A stretch of 7,014 nucleotides of DNA, from assembly GCA_002714125.1 (NCBI GenBank), contig PAWP01000044.1, positions 7,079 to 14,092 on the forward strand. Direction: 5' to 3'. Below the pieces are notes generated by a model. That model searched no databases and was not told the origin of the DNA. It was given only the letters and a program-made list of their open reading frames with translations. Source of the stretch: Gammaproteobacteria bacterium (lineage in GTDB: Bacteria > Pseudomonadota > Gammaproteobacteria > Pseudomonadales > Azotimanducaceae_A). A program made the position numbers and the translations under genes. How positions within the stretch are numbered: the stretch's first letter is position 1; every line of letters starts with the position of its first letter. Positions 1-5,770 of this stretch are shown here, one piece after another.

Positions 1-210
1 GACGAACGACTACAACGACTCCGATTCTGGTAACACGATTCGAGGATTCCGCAGCCAGCATCTGATTTCAATGCTACTCGTCCATTCGACTCACACGTTC
101 TTAAACGGATGGCCCCGACCCGATACGAGAGCGCCAACCCCGCTGAGGAAACGGCAGTCGGTCAAAGTTCAACACCATCCGGCAGGCGCACCAGGGATAG
201 CTAGGTTTGG

Positions 211-216
211 TATAAC
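211..216 (+). promoter_or_regulatory. Possible -10 element
   Basis: TATAAC matches the sigma-70 -10 consensus at five of six positions and lies about 50 bases before the ATG at 264. No hexamer at 16-18 bases upstream resembles TTGACA, so this is only a weak candidate promoter for the molybdenum hydroxylase gene. Confidence 0.2.
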
Positions 217-253
217 GGCCCGCACGGCACACAAACGCCGGCGCCCGCCACAC

Positions 254-257
254 GGAG
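254..257 (+). promoter_or_regulatory. Ribosome binding site of the molybdenum hydroxylase gene
   Basis: GGAG sits six bases before the ATG at 264. Together with the in-frame TGA at 258-260 it fixes the start codon of the downstream gene. Confidence 0.75.
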
Positions 258-263
258 TGAAAC

Positions 264-2465
264 ATGGGAAACGCAAGCAACAGCATCATCGGCCAGCGGC
301 CGCTCCGCCCCGACACAGTCGACAAGGTCATGGGTCGAGCCAACTTTGGTGCTGATCTGACACTGCCCGGAATGCTTCACGGCGCCGTGCTGCGGAGCAA
401 ACACGCCCATGCCCGAATCCTCAGCATAGACACGAGCAAAGCGAAAAAGATCAGCGGCGTAAAGGCGATTGTTACAGGGGAGGACTTTGCCCATCTGCCT
501 AAAGGCGGCGGCGGCGATCTTGCCCGCGACAACCTTGCGCACCAAAAGGTGCTCTATCACAGCCATGCCGTGGCGGCAGTGGCGGCGCTCGATGCCAAAA
601 CCGCGCAAAAGGCCGCGCGTGCAATCAAAGTGAAATATGAAGAGCTGCCCGCCATGCTTACCCTAGAAGCTGCCATGGCTAACAATGCGGCCATCGTTCA
701 TGAGCACCTGCTGGAAGACGGCAAACCGACAAACATCCGGCAGCGCGACAAACGAAGCCAGGGCGATGTCGAAGCCGGCTTCGCAGAGGCCGATGAGATT
801 GTAGAGTTCGAATACAGAACACCAACTGTGCACCAGGGCTACATCGAGCCGCCGGCCTGTGTCGCCAACTATTCGAACAAGGGTCAGTCCACCATTTGGA
901 GCACGACCCAGGGGCACTTCCCCTTGCGGGACAGCGTAGCGACCATGATGCAAATGGCGAAGTCTGACCTGCGCGCGATCCCTGCTGAGGTTGGGGGCGC
1001 ATTTGGCGGGAAGACTGCGGTCTATCAGGAAGCCATCGCCATGATGCTGTCGAAGAAGGCGGGCCGGCCAGTGCAGATGCGCATGAGCCGCGAGGACGTC
1101 TTCCGCTGTGCCGGCCCGGGTGCGGCATCGATATGCCGCGTCAAGGTTGGTGCACGTCGAGACGGCACGCTGACCGCGGCAAAAGCCTGCTTAGCGTTTG
1201 AGTCAAGTGTTGCCGGCACACCCCTTGGCGGCGGCGTACGCTCGATCTTCGCGTCATACGACATCCCCAACGTACACGTAGAAGGCTGTTCCGTTTATCT
1301 CAACAAACCCAAGGTGCGCGCCTACCGCGGTCCCGGTGCACCGCAGGCTACGTTTGCCGCTGAGGGCGCCATCGACGAACTCGCAGATCGGCTGGGCCTG
1401 GATCCGCTTGAGATCCGGCTGAAGAACGCGGTGAAAGAAGGCTCTATCGCAAGTACAGGTACCTTTCGCAGGATCGGGCTCGTTGAGTGCTTGGAAGCCG
1501 CCCGTGACTCCGACCACTACCAAACACCACTCGGCGAAAATCAGGGTCGCGCCGTCGCTGCCGGCTTTTGGCACAACGGCGCCGGCACATCGTCCGCTAC
1601 GATCCACATGAACGATGACGGCAGTGCGGCGTTGTCGACCGGTTCCGTCGATCTCTCCGGAACCCGAATCGCCCTAGCGATGATGGCGGCGGACGAGCTT
1701 GGTATCCCGGTCGAACGGATCGCTTCGGTGGTTGCTGACACCGACTCCGTCGGGTTCGCCGGCAACAGCGCGGGTAGCAGGACCATCAACGCAACGGGTC
1801 AGGCCGTGGTCGAAGCTACGCGCATCGCCATTAGTGAAATGAAGTTGCGCGCGGCTTCCGGCTGGAACGTGACGGCAGAGCAGGTGGATTGGCGTGACGG
1901 TGCTGCCATCAACATGGCCACCGGCGACAAGCTGAACGTCGCCGCAATCTGTCGCGACGCCCAGGGTACCGGCGGTCCTATCCACGGCAGCCATTCACTA
2001 CAGGCCACCCCCGGCCTGGGACCCAGTTTCTCGGTGCACATCTGCGACGTCGAGGTGGACCCAGAGACGGGCAAGGTGACCGTAATCCGGTACACAACCA
2101 TCCAGGACGCTGGCGCCGCCATCCACCGCGATGCGGTAGAAGGGCAGATGCAGGGGGGAGCGGTGCAGGGCATCGGCTGGGCACTTAATGAGGAATACAT
2201 CTACGACGAGCGCGGCGCGCTCGAGAACGCAAGCTTTCTCGACTACCGGATGCCTGTTACATCCGATCTGCCAATGATCGACACTATCGTCGTAGAGGTC
2301 CCGAACGAACTACATCCGTACGGCGTGCGGGGCGTCGGCGAAGCGCCGATCATCCCACCACTTGCCGCCGTTGCGGGCGCTGTGAGTAACGCGATCGGCG
2401 TACGCATTACGGACCTACCCTGCTCACCACCGCGTGTTCTTGCTGCGCTCACGCTGAGCAAATGA
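264..2465 (+). CDS. Xanthine dehydrogenase/aldehyde oxidase family molybdopterin-binding subunit
   Basis: This is a complete 733-residue large subunit of a molybdenum hydroxylase, a family that hydroxylates aldehydes, N-heterocycles, CoA thioesters or CO with water as oxygen source. Residues about 18-127 form the a/b hammerhead domain (GRANFGADL, then PGMLHGAVLRSKHAHARI). The Mo-cofactor domains follow at about 150-390 and 420-720. They carry GGAFGGK at 244-250, AYRGPGAPQA at 353-362, a QGGAVQGIGWAL segment at 630-641, and GVGEAP with the predicted catalytic glutamate E693. There is no signal peptide. Length suits a stand-alone large subunit. The AYRGPGAP loop differs from both the form I CoxL (AYxCSFR) and form II (AYxGAGR) signatures, so CO dehydrogenase is unlikely. 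Partner [2Fe-2S] and FAD subunits are not adjacent. The family call is secure; the substrate is unknown. Confidence 0.93.
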   Translation: MGNASNSIIGQRPLRPDTVDKVMGRANFGADLTLPGMLHGAVLRSKHAHARILSIDTSKAKKISGVKAIVTGEDFAHLPKGGGGDLARDNLAHQKVLYHSHAVAAVAALDAKTAQKAARAIKVKYEELPAMLTLEAAMANNAAIVHEHLLEDGKPTNIRQRDKRSQGDVEAGFAEADEIVEFEYRTPTVHQGYIEPPACVANYSNKGQSTIWSTTQGHFPLRDSVATMMQMAKSDLRAIPAEVGGAFGGKTAVYQEAIAMMLSKKAGRPVQMRMSREDVFRCAGPGAASICRVKVGARRDGTLTAAKACLAFESSVAGTPLGGGVRSIFASYDIPNVHVEGCSVYLNKPKVRAYRGPGAPQATFAAEGAIDELADRLGLDPLEIRLKNAVKEGSIASTGTFRRIGLVECLEAARDSDHYQTPLGENQGRAVAAGFWHNGAGTSSATIHMNDDGSAALSTGSVDLSGTRIALAMMAADELGIPVERIASVVADTDSVGFAGNSAGSRTINATGQAVVEATRIAISEMKLRAASGWNVTAEQVDWRDGAAINMATGDKLNVAAICRDAQGTGGPIHGSHSLQATPGLGPSFSVHICDVEVDPETGKVTVIRYTTIQDAGAAIHRDAVEGQMQGGAVQGIGWALNEEYIYDERGALENASFLDYRMPVTSDLPMIDTIVVEVPNELHPYGVRGVGEAPIIPPLAAVAGAVSNAIGVRITDLPCSPPRVLAALTLSK

Positions 2466-2473
2466 AAGCTAAC

Positions 2474-2552
2474 GCGAGCAACAACGCTGCGAGCCAGTTA
2501 TGAACGTCGCGGTGCTCGCACCAACCTGCTGCAAGCACGGCGTAAACCGTGC
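2474..2552 (+). terminator. Possible 3'-end structure after the molybdenum hydroxylase gene
   Basis: Nine bases after the TGA stop, GCGAGCA (2474-2480) pairs exactly with TGCTCGC (2513-2519) across 32 bases. A second compact hairpin follows: GCACGG (2535-2540) with CCGTGC (2547-2552) around a six-base loop. There is no U-tract, so this is not a canonical intrinsic terminator. It could protect the transcript's 3' end, help a factor-dependent stop, or be chance. Confidence 0.3.
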
Positions 2553-2746
2553 ATGAATACCGCTTGCCAACGCAGCCTGTTATTGCAGGACACAAGCGAT
2601 TAGCGTCGAACCCGCTCTACTAGAATCGGCAGCATGCTTGCGGCCTTCCAGCCGGGGAGATACAGGAAGGGCATATTTGGAGGCAGATGGTACGGCGGAT
2701 CTCCGAAACAGCGCCGCACCGAAGCACGAGCACGGCTATCTAACGA

Positions 2747-2760
2747 AAGCGATTCCGCTT
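2747..2760 (-). terminator. Small hairpin downstream of the luciferase-like gene
   Basis: AAGCG (2747-2751) and CGCTT (2756-2760) pair around a four-base loop, about 20 bases past the TAG stop of the minus-strand gene. The five-pair stem is short and the following minus-strand bases, TCGTT, are only a weak T-rich tail. It is a marginal terminator candidate. Confidence 0.25.
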
Positions 2761-2779
2761 GAATACACAGAAGCGGCCA

Positions 2780-3700
2780 CTACGAAAAGGCTGCGATGAT
2801 CTCTTCGTCCACCTGCTGTAGGTCTTCCACGCTATTGAAGGTTGCGCAACACATCTCCGTAACGCCAGCATCCGCGAATTTTCCAATCAGATCGATGTGG
2901 AAGTTACGCGAACCGACCGTCCGGTTGGGATTTTCCGCCAGGATCCGCTTTTTCTCGGCGTCGCTATCCGCAATCCGCAGTGGGTAATGCACGGTCAACA
3001 TGATCTCGGCAGGATCTCTGTCAATCGCTTCGCAGTGCTCATCCAACACATTTCGCTTGTGCTTGAACACGTCGACATCCATACCGGACCAGCCGTTGAA
3101 GTTGTAAATATCGCCGTAGCGCGCGAGGGTCCGCAACGTCCGGCGTTCGCCGTTTCCGCCGACCATAATCGGCAAGTGCGGCTTCTGATAACAGCCTGGA
3201 GCCAGGGGCGCTCGCTCCAGTTGGTAAAACTCCCCATCGAAATCGACAGCGGCCTCGGTGAACAGCCTGCGGATCATCGCGCAGGCTTCTTCCAGCCGGT
3301 CCTGGCGCTCTTTCATGCCTGGGAAATTCCAGCCGTAGGCCTGGTGTTCGCGCTCGAACCAACCGGCGCCAATGCCGAGGATGAAGCGGCCGCGCGACGC
3401 CTGGTCGAGTTCAGCGGCCATCTTGGCAACGAGGGCAGGATTGCGATAGGTGTTGCCGAGGACGAGGCTGCCCAGTATGAGTCTTTTGGTCATGCCAGCA
3501 ACTACCGCCAGGGGAACGAACGCTTCCCAAGCGGGGTTCTGTTCATCCTCCTCAGTGGGGATGCCCGCGATGGGAGTAGGCGGTAGGAAATGATCAGGAA
3601 ACCAAATGCTGTTCCATCGCCCTGCTTCCATCGTCTCGACATACGCCTCCATATCGTCCCATTGGGCGCGGTAGACCTTGAGCTGTGAACCAAATTTCAT
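2780..3700 (-). CDS. LLM class (luciferase-like) oxidoreductase, probably F420-dependent
   Basis: This 306-residue protein belongs to the bacterial luciferase-like monooxygenase superfamily, whose members use F420 or FMN in a TIM barrel. Recognisable segments are SIWFPDHFLPP (31-41), LGSLVLGNTYRNPALVAKM (76-94) leading to LDQASRGRFILGIGAGW (98-114), EREHQAYGW (116-124), the R/E-rich helix MKERQDRLEEA (129-139), and KPHLPIMVGGNGERRTLRTL (173-192). This pattern is typical of members annotated as F420-dependent. The ATG at 3700 is chosen because AAGGAGAG stands seven bases before it; the frame stays open up to 3829, but the extra 43 residues lack family similarity. It may be the last gene of a transcript with the Rieske gene, 148 bases upstream. 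The substrate, and whether this organism makes F420, cannot be read from the window. Confidence 0.9.
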   Translation of the reverse strand: MKFGSQLKVYRAQWDDMEAYVETMEAGRWNSIWFPDHFLPPTPIAGIPTEEDEQNPAWEAFVPLAVVAGMTKRLILGSLVLGNTYRNPALVAKMAAELDQASRGRFILGIGAGWFEREHQAYGWNFPGMKERQDRLEEACAMIRRLFTEAAVDFDGEFYQLERAPLAPGCYQKPHLPIMVGGNGERRTLRTLARYGDIYNFNGWSGMDVDVFKHKRNVLDEHCEAIDRDPAEIMLTVHYPLRIADSDAEKKRILAENPNRTVGSRNFHIDLIGKFADAGVTEMCCATFNSVEDLQQVDEEIIAAFS

Positions 3701-3707
3701 ACCGATT

Positions 3708-3715
3708 CTCTCCTT
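3708..3715 (-). promoter_or_regulatory. Ribosome binding site that sets the luciferase-like start
   Basis: On the minus strand AAGGAGAG lies seven bases before the ATG at 3700, a near-ideal Shine-Dalgarno match. It rules against the in-frame upstream ATG at 3829 and shows that the gene is translated independently of the Rieske gene. Confidence 0.85.
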
Positions 3716-3825
3716 GAAACTGTCATCGTGTGCGTCTGTTAACGACTGACCTGAACCTGATGAGGCTGCGGTAAAGTCACGTATGAACCAGGCGCGCCCT
3801 TGCGGAACTAGTGCTGGGCCTCTGC

Positions 3826-3840
3826 GCACTCAAGGAGTGC
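3826..3840 (-). other. Perfect hairpin directly after the Rieske stop codon
   Basis: GCACTC (3826-3831) and GAGTGC (3835-3840) form a six-pair stem with a three-base loop. On the minus strand the stem begins eight bases after the Rieske TAG (3849-3851). TGC (3823-3825) and GCA (3844-3846) could extend it across a bulge. The bases after it on the minus strand are not T-rich, so it looks more like an mRNA stabilising or processing element, or an attenuator, than an intrinsic terminator. Confidence 0.4.
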
Positions 3841-3848
3841 TTCGCAAA

Positions 3849-4172
3849 CTAGTGTATCTCGCCCGGCGCATCCTTCAGGTAAACCTCGTCACCCCTTACC
3901 TCAACTGCCAGAACGGTGAGCATTTCCGTCTCGAGTCCGGTCAGACACTCACCCGTGTGGACATCGAAGCTGTAGCCGTGCCAAGGGCACGTCAGCTCAC
4001 AACCTTCTAGCCAGCCATAGCTGATGTTGACGTTGGCGTGAGGACAAACGTCCTCGACGGCGAAAATACGACCATCCGCTTTACCGACGATGATCTCAGT
4101 ACCATCGACGGTTGCGGTCTGGAACTCACCCTCGTCAAGGTCCGTTGTTGATGCAAGGAGCTTTGACGCCAT
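3849..4172 (-). CDS. Rieske [2Fe-2S] ferredoxin
   Basis: This 107-residue protein is a single Rieske domain of the type that carries electrons to Rieske non-heme iron oxygenases, close in length to the usual 100-110 residues. The cluster ligands are visible as C43-P-H45 and C62-P-W-H65, with 16 residues between H45 and C62, the canonical spacing. GYSFD (66-70) and the following TGECL complete the fold signature. There is no transmembrane segment or Tat signal, so it is soluble, unlike bc1-type Rieske proteins. The ATG at 4172 has only a weak upstream AGGC. The PAL-like gene ends 41 bases upstream on the same strand, suggesting co-transcription. No oxygenase alpha subunit or ferredoxin reductase lies in the window, so its electron partner is unknown; NirD-like use is a less likely alternative. 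Confidence 0.92.
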   Translation of the reverse strand: MASKLLASTTDLDEGEFQTATVDGTEIIVGKADGRIFAVEDVCPHANVNISYGWLEGCELTCPWHGYSFDVHTGECLTGLETEMLTVLAVEVRGDEVYLKDAPGEIH

Positions 4173-4213
4173 TCAATTTGCCTGGGTGCTCAAGGCCAGA
4201 ACCATCCGTCCCA

Positions 4214-5173
4214 TCAGGCGGCCAGTGTCAGTTTCTGTAGAGAACGCAGCTCAGTCGGCGGTTTCATGCGCATACCGTACTCGGTGAAGGAAACTTCAGC
4301 CACATACAGATTGCCTTTGGAATCGCTCGCAATCCCGTGCGGCGCATAGAACCGCCCGGGCTCGGGGCCAAAATACTGCTCCCCAAGCCGCGCCAGAATA
4401 TTGCCCTGCAGGTCGACCACGGACACTCTCGGCCCAAGGTGCATCGCATTCCGATAGGAACCGGATTCGCCACCACCTGCGTAGTACTCACCTACATAGG
4501 TGACGCCGTTCGCGACACAGATTGCCGCGGCGCGCGAGAAGCCATACCAGACCGCTTGAAACTCACCCTCGGGGTTGAACACCTGCACACGCCGGTTTTC
4601 GCGATCGGCAATGTAAATGTTGCCGTCACCGTCCAGTGCCATGTCGTGGACAAGGTTGAACGTCCCTGGGTCCGTGCCAGGCGTACCAAAGGATCGGATC
4701 AGCGTTTTGCCGTCCGGCGTGAACCGATGCACGCGGGCGTTGCCATACCCGTCAGACACCAGAATCTCGCCGTTGCGCGGGTCAATCTGGACCCGGGTCG
4801 GGCCATGAAACGGATCACCGCTGAGTGGCTGCGCGTGCTGCTTCCTCTCGTTGAGCGTCATGAGCAGTTCTCCCGTGGGCGAAAACTGCCGGATCGAATG
4901 GTCAACGTTGTCGACGCACCAGACGTTGTCGTCCGGGCCGATGGTGATGGCGTGCGGATTGGTGAACACACCATCCTCGCCCCACGAGCGAATCAAATTA
5001 CCCTCGGTGTCGAACACCGTGACTGGATGGTTGCCGCGGCTGAAGACGTAGACATTGTCTTTCGAATCAACGTCGACACTCGACACCTCCCGATAAAACC
5101 ACCCCTCCGGGAGAATGCCAAAGTTCTCGCCTGACACCTCGTAACTGTGCGTACCGCTGCCTAATGTGACCAA
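4214..5173 (-). CDS. PAL-like NHL-repeat beta-propeller (peptidyl-alpha-hydroxyglycine alpha-amidating lyase family)
   Basis: This 319-residue protein is built of NHL repeats that should form a six-bladed propeller. PAL enzymes cleave the C-N bond of peptidyl-alpha-hydroxyglycine to give an amide and glyoxylate. The expected PAL landmarks can be picked out by motif: one histidine in each of three blades, H74 (NPHAI), H176 (LVHDMAL) and H279 (APHGIA), matching the zinc triad; Y143 in DGYGNARV, matching the catalytic tyrosine; and R46 in SRGNHPV, matching the catalytic arginine. FNLVHDMALDGDGNIYIADR (172-191) is especially typical. There is no signal peptide or membrane segment, unlike secreted animal PAL. 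The start is TTG, supported by GGAGGGGAG six bases upstream; no ATG or GTG is nearby. A Rieske gene follows after 41 bases. True substrate is unknown; SMP-30-like lactonase activity is an alternative. Confidence 0.85.
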   Translation of the reverse strand: MVTLGSGTHSYEVSGENFGILPEGWFYREVSSVDVDSKDNVYVFSRGNHPVTVFDTEGNLIRSWGEDGVFTNPHAITIGPDDNVWCVDNVDHSIRQFSPTGELLMTLNERKQHAQPLSGDPFHGPTRVQIDPRNGEILVSDGYGNARVHRFTPDGKTLIRSFGTPGTDPGTFNLVHDMALDGDGNIYIADRENRRVQVFNPEGEFQAVWYGFSRAAAICVANGVTYVGEYYAGGGESGSYRNAMHLGPRVSVVDLQGNILARLGEQYFGPEPGRFYAPHGIASDSKGNLYVAEVSFTEYGMRMKPPTELRSLQKLTLAA

Positions 5174-5176
5174 CAG

Positions 5177-5223
5177 ACTCTCCCCTCCGCTTTTGCGAAG
5201 ACTAACGCAGTAGCGCGGAGAGT
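5177..5223 (-). promoter_or_regulatory. Inverted repeats covering the ribosome binding site of the PAL-like gene
   Basis: The Shine-Dalgarno sequence GGAGGGGAG (5180-5188, minus strand) is six bases before the TTG start. Two upstream segments can pair with it in alternative registers: CTCCGC (5215-5220 region) with GCGGAG (5185-5190 region), and ACTCTCC (5217-5223) with GGAGAGT (5177-5183), each exact. Either pairing would hide the ribosome binding site in the mRNA. This could be a translational switch or, at DNA level, an operator. The pairing is seen directly; function is inferred. Confidence 0.45.
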
Positions 5224-5233
5224 GTTGGAACTA

Positions 5234-5257
5234 CGAGCTTAGCCATGGAGCCGCTCG
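5234..5257. promoter_or_regulatory. Imperfect palindrome upstream of the PAL-like gene
   Basis: CGAGC (5234-5238) and GCTCG (5253-5257) flank a central CCATGG, giving a 24-base palindrome with eight of twelve half-site positions symmetric. It lies about 60 bases upstream of the PAL-like start, where a repressor or activator dimer could bind. No family-specific operator motif is recognised. Confidence 0.25.
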
Positions 5258-5319
5258 ACTGGCCCAGGCCCCGAGTTCTACATGACGGAACAGTTATGCG
5301 GGACCCTCCTGATCTCGGT

Positions 5320-5334
5320 GGCAAACAACTTGCC
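5320..5334 (-). terminator. Small hairpin abutting the DUF1289 stop codon
   Basis: GGCAA (5320-5324) and TTGCC (5330-5334) pair exactly around a five-base loop, immediately after the DUF1289 TAA at 5336-5338 on the minus strand. No T-tract follows, so termination strength is probably low. It may partly separate this gene from the PAL-like gene. Confidence 0.25.
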
Positions 5335-5335
5335 T

Positions 5336-5512
5336 TTAATCCCACATCTCCTCACGCCGTTTTTCCGCCCGGGACAGAATATCCTGGCGTTCGCGCTCGT
5401 CGGCCTTTGGCCATCTCACCATCTCCTGCAGGGTCAGGTGGCAACCAATACATACGTGGTCCTGATTAACGGCACAGATGTGCACACAAGGGGTGTCGTC
5501 GTAGACATTCAT
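5336..5512 (-). CDS. Small DUF1289 family protein
   Basis: This 58-residue product matches the DUF1289 pattern of short, mostly proteobacterial proteins. It begins MNVYDDTPCVHICAV, then has CIGCHLTLQEMVRWP. Four cysteines, C9, C13, C21 and C24, give C-x3-C-x7-C-x2-C, suggesting a bound zinc or Fe-S site. The TLQEMVRW segment (27-34) matches the family's usual R-T-L-x-E-I-x-x-W stretch, followed by a charged helix. The ATG at 5512 is the only reasonable start, because an in-frame TGA lies about 30 bases upstream; no clear Shine-Dalgarno precedes it, which is the weak point. It lies between the amidohydrolase and the PAL-like gene on the same strand. The function of DUF1289 is not established; it may be an ordinary housekeeping neighbour rather than part of the pathway. 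Confidence 0.85.
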   Translation of the reverse strand: MNVYDDTPCVHICAVNQDHVCIGCHLTLQEMVRWPKADERERQDILSRAEKRREEMWD

Positions 5513-5770
5513 GCAGCAAAAATACAGATCAGGCCAAGTTCAGAACCTGGAACGTTACGGCGTCTGGGATCGCGCCGCAACCAGAACAATGAGCCCTTTA
5601 CCCGGGCGTTACGGGCATGTCAGCAGCCCCATGCTGTGACCAGGTTTCAGGCAATCAGCAGGGCAGCACCAGCTCCGTGAACAAAGCGCCCAAGCCCAGG
5701 CGAGGACCCTTTACGTCGAGGCTCCGACTTTGGGTAGTGTCACACCACTGCCTGGCACGCAGCGGTCGTC
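5513..5770. other. Intergenic region between the amidohydrolase and DUF1289 genes
   Basis: No gene is supported in these 258 bases on either strand. They contain weak inverted repeats: GGTAGTG with CACTGCC near 5733-5753 (one wobble pair on the plus strand) and GTCAGCA (5619-5625) against TGCTGTGAC (5632-5640) with a two-base bulge. None has a following T-tract. Any promoter for the DUF1289 gene should lie here, but I see no clear -35/-10 pair. Confidence 0.45.

Larger units (their letters stand above)
1..263. other. Leader region upstream of the molybdenum hydroxylase gene, no supported gene
   Basis: No convincing gene lies here. Short open frames run off the left edge on both strands, but none matches a family I recognise and none shows a good ribosome binding site. 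An in-frame TGA at 258-260, just before the ATG at 264, shows that the downstream protein does not extend into this stretch. The small [2Fe-2S] and FAD subunit genes that often precede a molybdenum hydroxylase large subunit are absent from these 263 bases. Confidence 0.6.
2466..2779. other. Convergent intergenic region with inverted repeats
   Basis: This 314-base gap separates the 3' ends of the plus-strand molybdenum hydroxylase gene and the minus-strand luciferase-like gene. It holds only very short open frames without recognisable products. It contains several inverted repeats, listed separately, that could mark transcript ends from both sides, but none is followed by a clear T-tract. No remnant of a subunit gene or mobile element is visible. 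Confidence 0.6.

Noticed and set aside
1..61. Minus-strand frame starting with ATG at 61 (MLAAESSNRVTRIGVVVVVR) running off the left edge
   Set aside because: It could be the start of a divergent gene, but 20 residues, no Shine-Dalgarno and no family match are too little to call it.
3..65. Plus-strand frame entering from the left edge and ending at TGA 63-65
   Set aside because: It could be the tail of an upstream gene, but its 20 residues, including a run of threonines, match nothing and cannot be told from chance.
2634..2762. 42-codon plus-strand frame in the convergent gap
   Set aside because: Arg- and Gly-rich composition, weak upstream ribosome site and no recognised family; chance is the simpler explanation.
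2897..3586. 229-residue plus-strand open frame
   Set aside because: It is antisense to the luciferase-like gene, whose family motifs are unmistakable, and its translation resembles no protein family.
3749..3760. Tandem ACCTGA repeat
   Set aside because: Only two copies of six bases, compatible with chance; no array or repeat family is visible.
3701..3829. Upstream ATG extending the luciferase-like protein by 43 residues
   Set aside because: The extension has no family similarity, whereas AAGGAGAG stands seven bases before the ATG at 3700 and MKFGSQ is a typical family N-terminus.
4337..5134. 265-residue plus-strand open frame
   Set aside because: It mirrors the PAL-like gene on the other strand. 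The NHL repeats and PAL motifs support the minus frame; the plus frame has no recognisable domain.
5282..5680. 132-residue plus-strand open frame in the intergenic gap
   Set aside because: No family resemblance and no good ribosome binding site. It overlaps the DUF1289 gene on the opposite strand, which has a clear cysteine signature.
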